This document shows, one piece after another, positions 1 to 5,583 of a stretch of DNA of 7,591 bases. Source of the stretch: Candidatus Tepidiaquacellales bacterium UBA6667. GTDB taxonomy: Bacteria; Bacteroidota; Ignavibacteria; Tepidaquicellales; Tepidaquicellaceae. The position numbers were made by a program, and so were the translations under genes. The number at the start of each line of letters is the position of its first letter. Position 1 is the stretch's first letter. Below the pieces are notes generated by a model. It was not told the origin of the DNA. It did no database searches and saw only the letters and a program-made list of their open reading frames with translations. The DNA lies in NCBI GenBank assembly GCA_002455255.1, contig DKKL01000028.1, positions 1 through 7,591 of the forward strand. Reading direction: 5' to 3'.

Positions 1-1287
1 TACTTCATACGTGCCTGCTGAAAAATTTTGATTTACTAACTCTGAAACAAATTTACCTGTAATGTCAAAGACTTGTAATTTAATAATTGACTTTTCACGT
101 TTTACTGAAAACGAAATCTTTGTTTTTGGATTAAACGGATTAGGATAATTTTGATAAAGTTTAAAATTGATTGGTATTTCAGATGATATTTGTTTAATAT
201 CTACTAAATGTATAATCGTATCTCCTCCGGTAACCGTATGAACTCCACTTATTGAAGGTAAAGAAATTTGTTTTTCTATATTATAAACCCAGCCAATATT
301 ATTATTTATAAACTCAATTAAACCATAAACTCCTCGAATATTAAATGATGTATCTACTTTTTGATAACCCCAAGTTTTTCCTCCATTTGTTGTAATCTGA
401 ATTATTCCCCTCGTTTGATTTGAATTAATGGCAATAAATCCTCCAGTGCCCCAAATTGTATCTTTATTTAAAACATTAAAATTATTTATCCCATATGAGA
501 GAGGATAATTTAAAAATGATTTTAATAACGTATCCCATGTAATTCCTCCATCAGTTGTGTTATAAAAATTTAATTCTCTACATTTATATCCATTTAGACT
601 ATCGATAAATTTAAGTTTTTCAAATCCTCCGGTATTTGGAATCAGTGTCCAGTTGTCTCCGGAATTTGTGGTTTTATAAAATCTGCTTGTTGATGATGTT
701 CCTCTTGTAATAAATCCTATTCTTTCATTATACATATATATCTTCACCGGATTAAAATTCCCTCCATCGAATTTTCTTGTCCAGTTCAATCCTCCGTTGG
801 TTGACTTATACACACCGCCTGAAAAGAAATCGTCATCTACATAATATAAAGTTTCAGCATTTATAACTGATATATCTTCATATTCTGTTAAATCTTTAAA
901 ATCTTCCAATAGTATCCAGTTGTTTCCTGAATTAGTTGTCTTATATAAACCATTACTTACGGAAGAATATTTGGCAGCAGCGTATCCTGTATTTACATTG
1001 ACAAATTTAACTCTTGTAAAATTTCTATTGAAAGGATCTGTCAAACTAACGAACCAGTTATCACCGCCGTTTGTCGTTTTAAGAATATAACTATTATGAG
1101 TATTTGTATCTCTTGTTGTTGATGCATATCCTATTAAACTGTCCGGGAATGATATATCTGAGAGAGTTGCATTTCCTAATGAAGGCATAAATTGCTGATA
1201 CCAGCCGGATGGAGGAATATTATCACGGAAATTGAATGAAGAAAAAATAACTATGACTGAAGCGAAGTATAGTATTTTTTTAAACAT
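1..1287 (-). CDS. Secreted YCF48/BNR-type beta-propeller protein with T9SS type A sorting domain (3' end cut by window)
   Basis: The frame is open for 429 codons from the ATG at 1285-1287 to the left edge, where it runs out without a stop. Residues 1-20 look like a signal peptide (MFKK, then a hydrophobic stretch). Repeats of the type YKTTNSGDNW end at Trp78, 124, 169, 213, 251 and 306. The fifth (TTDGGITW) fits the Asp-box pattern S/T-x-D-x-G-x-T-W. Seven N/D-G-Y-like strands lie between them, and a degenerate seventh repeat (TVTGGDTI, 351-358) suggests a seven-bladed propeller. Residues 378-429 form a type A sorting domain: LYQNYPNPFNP, then a beta strand, then VFDITGKFVSELV and SAGTYEV. 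By family knowledge such proteins cross the outer membrane through the type IX system, after which the C-terminal domain is removed. About 30 more residues are probably missing beyond the edge. The ligand or substrate is unknown; YCF48-like repeats here need not mean photosystem assembly or sialidase activity. It has its own intergenic region and lies downstream of the pnp terminator. Confidence 0.9.
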   Translation of the reverse strand, partial: MFKKILYFASVIVIFSSFNFRDNIPPSGWYQQFMPSLGNATLSDISFPDSLIGYASTTRDTNTHNSYILKTTNGGDNWFVSLTDPFNRNFTRVKFVNVNTGYAAAKYSSVSNGLYKTTNSGNNWILLEDFKDLTEYEDISVINAETLYYVDDDFFSGGVYKSTNGGLNWTRKFDGGNFNPVKIYMYNERIGFITRGTSSTSRFYKTTNSGDNWTLIPNTGGFEKLKFIDSLNGYKCRELNFYNTTDGGITWDTLLKSFLNYPLSYGINNFNVLNKDTIWGTGGFIAINSNQTRGIIQITTNGGKTWGYQKVDTSFNIRGVYGLIEFINNNIGWVYNIEKQISLPSISGVHTVTGGDTIIHLVDIKQISSEIPINFKLYQNYPNPFNPKTKISFSVKREKSIIKLQVFDITGKFVSELVNQNFSAGTYEV

Positions 1288-1310
1288 ACAGTTTATATTT
1301 GCATTAAATA

Positions 1311-1339
1311 AATGTAAATGTAATTTCCAATTTTATCAA
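1311..1339 (-). promoter_or_regulatory. Weak candidate promoter for the T9SS propeller gene
   Basis: Reading the minus strand, TTGATA (1334-1339) is followed after 17 bases by TACATT (1311-1316), 23 bases before the ATG at 1287. A rival candidate is TTGCTT (1401-1406), 16 bases, then TATGAT (1379-1384). Neither is a good match to the Bacteroidota-type TAnnTTTG element. In DNA this AT-rich such matches arise by chance. The firm point is only that a promoter is expected between 1288 and 1528, because the upstream operon is terminated at 1530-1555. The rest of this gap shows no gene; an AT-only palindrome sits at 1475-1492. Confidence 0.2.
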
Positions 1340-1343
1340 TACA

Positions 1344-1371
1344 TTTATATGAAAATAAGTTTATATGAAAA
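1344..1371. repeat. Pair of 12-bp direct repeats upstream of the propeller gene
   Basis: TTTATATGAAAA occurs at 1344-1355 and again at 1360-1371, giving a 16-bp period. Both copies lie in the intergenic gap, just upstream of the first candidate promoter for the T9SS gene. They could be a small operator pair or a local duplication. Chance in AT-rich DNA is also possible. Confidence 0.35.
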
Positions 1372-1529
1372 ATGCAAAATCATAGCGATAGAGTGTGTAT
1401 AAGCAATTCTAATAAGCTCTCTGTTTGTTTTTATACAGGTATATTTTTTTTAATCTGTGTTTATCTTAAGTACCAGATTTTTTTAAAAATCTTTTGTTGA
1501 TTAATAAGGAGTTAAACTCATTTAAACTA

Positions 1530-1555
1530 AAAAGGCAGGTTTTACCCTGCCTTTT
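1530..1555 (-). terminator. Rho-independent terminator of the peroxiredoxin-ribF-rpsO-pnp operon
   Basis: A perfect 10-bp inverted repeat (AAAAGGCAGG at 1530-1539 with CCTGCCTTTT at 1546-1555) encloses a 6-base loop. In the minus direction the GC core GGCAGG/CCTGCC is followed by TTTTTAGTTT. It begins only a few bases after the pnp stop codon, so it closes this operon. The plus side also ends in four T, but no plus-strand gene converges here. Confidence 0.88.
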
Positions 1556-1559
1556 AGAA

Positions 1560-3671
1560 TTAACTTTTTGGTTGGTCTTTGGAAGGTCCGGGTTTTGGCA
1601 ATAAAACCTTTCTTGATAATTTGAACTTACCTTGTTCATCAATTCCAATTAATTTTACAGTAATTTCCATTCCCATTTTAAGTACATCAGCAACATTTTT
1701 TGTTCTTTCGTGAGCGATTTCTGAAATATGAAGTAAACCTTCTTTACCCGGTAAAATTTCTACAAATGCTCCAAAATCTTTTATACCTTTCACAATTCCT
1801 TCATATGTTTTTCCAACTTCAGGAACTTCTGTCATTCTTGATATCATTTTTCTTGCAATCTCTGCAGATTCCGGAGAAACTGCTGCGATTGTTACTTTTC
1901 CGGTATCATCAATATCAACATCAGCACCGCTTGTAGCAATAATATTTTTTATATTTTTTCCACCCGGACCGATTAACATCCCTATCATATCAACAGGTAT
2001 ATTTAATGAGAATAAATGTGGAGCATATTTAGAAATATTTTCTTTAGATTTTTCAATTGTCTGATTCATAATTCCGAGAATATGCAGTCTTCCTTCTTTT
2101 GCCTGAGCAAGTGCTTTTTCCATTATATCAAATGAAATTCCCTGAATTTTTATATCCATCTGAATTGCTGTTATACCATCATTTGTACCTGCCACTTTAA
2201 AATCCATATCACCAAGATGATCTTCATCACCTAATATATCAGAAAGAATCGCAGTTCTATCTCCTTCTTTAATAAGCCCCATCGCTATACCTGCAACAGG
2301 TTTTTTTGTAGGTACACCGGCATCCATTAATGCCAAAGAACCTGCACAAACAGTTGCCATTGATGATGAACCGTTTGATTCTAAAATATCTGAAACAATT
2401 CTTATAGTATAAGGGAATGTGTATTCATCCGGATTCATATTTTTCAATGCTCTTTCAGCAAGATTACCATGACCTATCTCTCTTCTTCCCGGACCGGGTC
2501 TTCCGCCCACTTCTCCGGTACTGAATGATGGGAAATTGTAATGTAACATAAATCTCTTGGTAGTATCCGTTTTAGTTCCATCAATAATCTGTTCATCTCT
2601 TTTAGTACCGAGTGTTACAGATGTTAAACTTTGTGTTTCACCACGAGTAAACAAAGCTGATCCGTGAGTTCTCGGTAAAACGCTAATTTCGCAATTTATA
2701 TTTCTTATGTCTTTTGTTGTTCTTCCGTCAAGTCTTTTGTTTTCAGTTAAAATCATTTCACGCATTTCATAATATTCAATATCATTAATTGAACTGTGAA
2801 TTTTATCCTGAAGTTCAGGATATTTTTCTAATAAAGCTGATTCTGCTTTTTCATGAATTTCTTTGTTCTTTAACTTTCTCTCTTCTTTTGTCAGAACACC
2901 TCTATGCCAAGCTCTTATATCATCAAGCACGAGCGATTTAACTTCTGAAATTAAATCAGTATATTCTTCCGGAACTATAACTTCTCTTTTTTTCACATTA
3001 CATTCTTTTGCGAATGATTCCTGAAAATCACATAAAGTTTTAATATGTCCGTGTGCAAAGTTTAATGCTTCCATTAACTCATCTTCAGAAATTTCCTTTG
3101 CTTCACCTTCAACCATTAAAATTGAATCTTTTGTTCCGGCTATTGCAATTTCATAATCACCGGCTTTTATTTGTTCTGATGATGGGAACACAATCATTTC
3201 ACCGTTTAACCTTGTTACGCTTACTTCAGAAACGGGACTTGAAAACGGAATATCGGAAATCAATAAAGCAGCTGATGAACCAATACATCCAATTACTCCT
3301 GCGTCAAAATCTCCTTCGCTGGAATATAAAGTTGCTACTATTTGAGTTTCGCATAAATAATGTTCCGGAAACATTGGTCTGATTGGTCTGTCAATAAGTC
3401 TTGAATTTAATACTTCTTTGTCAGATGGTCTTCCTTCACGTTTCAAAAATCCACCGGGGATTTTTCCCATTGATGCAGTTTTTTCTCTGTAATCTACTGT
3501 CAGAGGAAAATAATCAAGACCTGCAGTTGCTACATCTTTTGCTGTTGCGGTACATAATACGAGATTATCATTTAATGAAATTAATACTGCTCCGTTTGCT
3601 TGTTTTGCGAGTCTTCCTGTTTCGAGTGTAAGTGTTCTTCCACCTATCTCAATGCTTTTTTTTACTATCAT
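1560..3671 (-). CDS. pnp: Polynucleotide phosphorylase (polyribonucleotide nucleotidyltransferase)
   Basis: This 703-residue protein is the 3'-5' phosphorolytic exoribonuclease that degrades RNA to nucleoside diphosphates, normally as a cytoplasmic trimer. All family domains are present in order: RNase PH core 1 (about 10-140, with GKIPGGFLKREGRPSDKEVL at 69-88), the helical domain (about 145-235), RNase PH core 2 (about 320-530), KH (about 555-612, GxxG loop GPGG at 568-571) and S1 (about 620-690, with KDFGAFVEILPGKEGLLHIS). Active-site residues are intact: RR396-397 in GPGRREIGHG, SS436-437, and Asp484, Asp490 and Lys492 in GDEDHLGDMDFK. These match E. coli D486, D492 and K494 with an offset of two. 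Length is close to the E. coli protein (711). It follows rpsO by 42 bp, the conserved order, and is followed directly by a terminator. The ATG at 3671 gives the expected N terminus MIVKKSIEIGGR; no Shine-Dalgarno sequence precedes it. Confidence 0.98.
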   Translation of the reverse strand: MIVKKSIEIGGRTLTLETGRLAKQANGAVLISLNDNLVLCTATAKDVATAGLDYFPLTVDYREKTASMGKIPGGFLKREGRPSDKEVLNSRLIDRPIRPMFPEHYLCETQIVATLYSSEGDFDAGVIGCIGSSAALLISDIPFSSPVSEVSVTRLNGEMIVFPSSEQIKAGDYEIAIAGTKDSILMVEGEAKEISEDELMEALNFAHGHIKTLCDFQESFAKECNVKKREVIVPEEYTDLISEVKSLVLDDIRAWHRGVLTKEERKLKNKEIHEKAESALLEKYPELQDKIHSSINDIEYYEMREMILTENKRLDGRTTKDIRNINCEISVLPRTHGSALFTRGETQSLTSVTLGTKRDEQIIDGTKTDTTKRFMLHYNFPSFSTGEVGGRPGPGRREIGHGNLAERALKNMNPDEYTFPYTIRIVSDILESNGSSSMATVCAGSLALMDAGVPTKKPVAGIAMGLIKEGDRTAILSDILGDEDHLGDMDFKVAGTNDGITAIQMDIKIQGISFDIMEKALAQAKEGRLHILGIMNQTIEKSKENISKYAPHLFSLNIPVDMIGMLIGPGGKNIKNIIATSGADVDIDDTGKVTIAAVSPESAEIARKMISRMTEVPEVGKTYEGIVKGIKDFGAFVEILPGKEGLLHISEIAHERTKNVADVLKMGMEITVKLIGIDEQGKFKLSRKVLLPKPGPSKDQPKS

Positions 3672-3685
3672 AGTTTAGTTTTCAC

Positions 3686-3706
3686 AGATAACACTTTCTG
3701 TTGTCC
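3686..3706 (-). promoter_or_regulatory. Possible small hairpin in the rpsO-pnp spacer (weak)
   Basis: In the 42-base spacer the transcript can fold as GGA-C-AACA, loop GAAAG, TGTT-A-TCT, that is seven pairs (one G-U) with one mismatch. An alternative pairing of ATAAC with GTTAT uses a 15-base loop. In E. coli the rpsO-pnp spacer carries an RNase III-processed stem used in pnp autoregulation. Nothing here shows the same mechanism, and the stem is weak. Confidence 0.2.
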
Positions 3707-3713
3707 GGTTATT

Positions 3714-3983
3714 TTATTTTCTTAATTCTAATTCTTTAACAATTGATCTATATCTTTCGATATCTTTGTTTTCTAAATATCTTAAAAGTTTTCTTCTTTT
3801 ACCAACCATTTTAAGCAGACCGGTTCTTGAGTGATTATCTTTTTTGTGCGAACTGAAATGATCTGCTGAGAGTTCATTTATTCTTTTGGTTAAAATAGCA
3901 ACCTGTACTTCCGGCCTTCCGGAATCTTTTTCGCTTTTACCGTATTTTGATACGATTTCTTTTTTTGCTTCTTTTGTTAACAT
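3714..3983 (-). CDS. rpsO: 30S ribosomal protein S15
   Basis: An 89-residue protein, the same length as E. coli S15. It is a primary 16S rRNA-binding protein of the small-subunit platform that also helps bridge the subunits. Family signatures are intact: KYGKSEKDSGRPEVQVAILT (about 14-33), then INELSADHFSSHKKDNHSR with the conserved HxxDxHSR-type segment, then GLLKMVGKRRKLLRYL and the basic end ELELRK. The ATG at 3983 lies only 9 bp after the ribF stop, so the two are probably translationally coupled; no Shine-Dalgarno sequence is visible. Position between ribF and pnp is the usual one. S15 represses its own translation in several bacteria through an mRNA structure, but I see no clear pseudoknot site here, and any such element would have to overlap the ribF 3' end. 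Confidence 0.98.
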   Translation of the reverse strand: MLTKEAKKEIVSKYGKSEKDSGRPEVQVAILTKRINELSADHFSSHKKDNHSRTGLLKMVGKRRKLLRYLENKDIERYRSIVKELELRK

Positions 3984-3992
3984 TTATTTTTA

Positions 3993-4925
3993 TTACTTTA
4001 TTAATTTATTTTGTGATTTTCTTTTATCTTCATTCATCGCTGAAATCAGATTTTCAATTGATTCAAACTTTTCTTCTTCTCTGATATAACTTATAAATTT
4101 TACCGTGATTTTTTTACCGTATATATCCTTTTCAAAATCGAAAATGTTTACTTCGATTTTTAAATCATCTGTATCTGAAACTGTCGGATTGTGACCAATG
4201 CTCATCATTCCTCCATACGTCTCATTTTCTATTTCAGCCCTGACTGTATATATGCCGATTTTAGGAATTAGTTTAAATTCTGAATCAGGTATTATATTTG
4301 CCGTTGGAAAGCCAAGTTCTCTGCCACGTTTAAACCCCTCAGTTACTATTCCTGAAATTGTATATTCTCTACCTAACATTTCGTTTGCTTTTTCTATTTC
4401 ACCGGAGAGAAGTAAATTTCGGATTTTTGTACTACTGATATGTTCACCATTTAAGGTAAATTCATTTATTTTATCAACAGTGAATAAATATTTTTCTGAA
4501 ATACCTGACAATAAATCAAAATTTCCTTCACGGTTTTTCCCAAACATATGGTCATACCCTAAAACTAAATCTGTAATTCCGATTTTATCAATTAAATATT
4601 TCTTATAAAAATCTTCCGCAGAAGTTTGAGAGAACTCTTTTGTAAAATTTATTATATAAACTAAGTCTATATTATAACTCTTAAAAATTTCTGTTTTCTC
4701 ATCAATTGTTGATAAAATTTTTATATCTCTATCTTTATTTTTAAGAACGATTTGCGGGTGAGGGTCAAATGTTACTATTACACTCCTCAAACCCTTATTT
4801 TCCTTTATGGAATTTATAACTTTTAATATCTCCTGATGACCGAGATGAACTCCATCAAAAGTTCCAACGGTTATCACACTTTTTTTATCAAACTCTATTT
4901 CACCGGATGTTCTGGCTATTTTCAT
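3993..4925 (-). CDS. ribF: Bifunctional riboflavin kinase / FMN adenylyltransferase (FAD synthetase)
   Basis: This 310-residue enzyme converts riboflavin to FMN and then FMN to FAD, both with ATP, in the cytoplasm. The N-terminal nucleotidyltransferase domain (about 15-180) carries VGTFDGVHLGH (20-30), TFDPHPQ (52-58), GYDHMFGKNREGN (123-135) and the ISSTKIR motif (163-169). The C-terminal riboflavin kinase domain (about 185-305) carries GRELGFPTANI (201-211) with the PTAN ATP/Mg-binding motif, GIYTVRAEI, the MSIGHNPTV strand, and IEVNIFDF (257-264) with the likely catalytic Glu258. Length is typical for the bifunctional form and no key residue appears lost. It starts at the ATG at 4925, 27 bp after the peroxiredoxin stop, with no Shine-Dalgarno sequence, and ends 9 bp before rpsO. 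The ribF-rpsO-pnp order is conserved in many phyla, often with truB upstream; truB is not in this window. Confidence 0.96.
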   Translation of the reverse strand: MKIARTSGEIEFDKKSVITVGTFDGVHLGHQEILKVINSIKENKGLRSVIVTFDPHPQIVLKNKDRDIKILSTIDEKTEIFKSYNIDLVYIINFTKEFSQTSAEDFYKKYLIDKIGITDLVLGYDHMFGKNREGNFDLLSGISEKYLFTVDKINEFTLNGEHISSTKIRNLLLSGEIEKANEMLGREYTISGIVTEGFKRGRELGFPTANIIPDSEFKLIPKIGIYTVRAEIENETYGGMMSIGHNPTVSDTDDLKIEVNIFDFEKDIYGKKITVKFISYIREEEKFESIENLISAMNEDKRKSQNKLIK

Positions 4926-4952
4926 AAATTGCTAAATCTATTCAATGTTTAA

Positions 4953-5438
4953 TTAAAGAGACTTTAATGTATCTTTAATTGCATCAAAATCTGGTAAGTC
5001 TCCGGCTGATTCCAATATTTCTGCATACCTTACAATTCCTGTTTTATCAATTACAAATGCAGCTCTTTTTGAGACTCCGTTCATATCATGTACAAAACCT
5101 CCATCGGAATATTTTGTACCATATAATTCTATAACTTTTCTGTTAAAATCACTTAAGAGAGGGATTTTTATGTTGTTAACTTTTGACCATGCTTCCTGTG
5201 TAAAAACTGAATCTACACTGATTGCTATTACATCTGAACCTATATCTGTATATTCATTTAGTCCATCAGATACAACACACATTTCATTTGTGCAGACACC
5301 TGTAAAAGACTGTGGATAAAACAAAATTACTAAGTTTTTACCGGTAAAATCTGTAAGCGAAATATCTTTTACATCGCCTGATAAGTTTTTTGATTTTAAT
5401 GTGAATTGAGGTGCTTTATCACCAACTTGTAAACTCAT
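4953..5438 (-). CDS. Peroxiredoxin, AhpC/TSA superfamily (AhpE/PrxQ-like)
   Basis: A 161-residue thiol peroxidase with the thioredoxin-like fold, expected to reduce H2O2 or organic hydroperoxides. The active-site motif is P42-QSF-T46-GV-C49, the family pattern PxxxTxxC with peroxidatic Cys49. A second cysteine, Cys54, lies five residues later, the spacing of the resolving cysteine in Bcp/PrxQ enzymes. Arg125 in SKRAAFVID fits the conserved active-site arginine. The stretches VIAISVDS (70-77), IPLLSDFNRKVIELYG (92-107) and GIVRYAE (134-140) recall AhpE and related archaeal/bacterial enzymes. There is no signal peptide, so it is probably cytoplasmic, recycled by thioredoxin or a similar donor. 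It is the first gene of the cluster, 27 bp ahead of ribF, with a candidate promoter upstream. The subfamily assignment (AhpE-like or PrxQ/Bcp-like) is uncertain, so no symbol is given. Confidence 0.93.
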   Translation of the reverse strand: MSLQVGDKAPQFTLKSKNLSGDVKDISLTDFTGKNLVILFYPQSFTGVCTNEMCVVSDGLNEYTDIGSDVIAISVDSVFTQEAWSKVNNIKIPLLSDFNRKVIELYGTKYSDGGFVHDMNGVSKRAAFVIDKTGIVRYAEILESAGDLPDFDAIKDTLKSL

Positions 5439-5474
5439 TTATATATAAATACAATTAATTTTTATTCAACATTA

Positions 5475-5503
5475 AATATATTCAATATAGATAGGAATTT
5501 CAA
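5475..5503 (-). promoter_or_regulatory. Candidate sigma70-like promoter for the peroxiredoxin-ribF-rpsO-pnp operon
   Basis: On the minus strand TTGAAA (5498-5503) and TATATT (5475-5480) are separated by exactly 17 bases, each matching five of six positions of the classical -35 and -10 consensus. The -10 box ends 36 bases before the peroxiredoxin ATG. It lies in the largest gap of the central cluster (5439-5566), where a promoter is expected. The DNA is very AT-rich and the lineage may prefer other promoter elements, so this is only a candidate. Confidence 0.4.
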
Positions 5504-5561
5504 TGTAATTTAAGGTCTTTTCGGTTAATTTAATATATGTTTTTATAGGGGTTTAGATAAC

Positions 5562-5583
5562 ACAAACTATTTTTTTAGTTTGT
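5562..5583 (-). repeat. Perfect inverted repeat overlapping the SPOR gene stop codon
   Basis: ACAAACTA (5562-5569) and TAGTTTGT (5576-5583) are perfect 8-bp complements around a 6-base homopolymer loop (A on the minus strand, T on the plus). The TAG stop (5567-5569) lies within one arm. The stem has only two G-C pairs, and no T-run follows on the minus strand, so it is a poor rho-independent terminator. It may be a weak 3'-end hairpin of the SPOR mRNA, or chance. Confidence 0.4.

Noticed and set aside
1475..1492. AGATTTTT/AAAAATCT palindrome as a second terminator
   Set aside because: Almost pure A/T with a two-base gap and no following T-run; the strong terminator at 1530-1555 already ends the operon.
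1466..1648. 60-codon minus-strand ORF across the pnp 3' end
   Set aside because: It overlaps pnp in another frame and runs through the terminator hairpin; its sequence resembles no family and is explained by AT-rich chance.
3053..3631. Two plus-strand ORFs of 109 and 76 codons
   Set aside because: Both are antisense to pnp and very Leu-rich, a mirror of the coding strand's composition.
4198..4608. 136-codon plus-strand ORF
   Set aside because: It lies wholly antisense to ribF, whose motifs are intact; composition (Ser/Ile/Leu/Phe) is that of a reverse-frame shadow.
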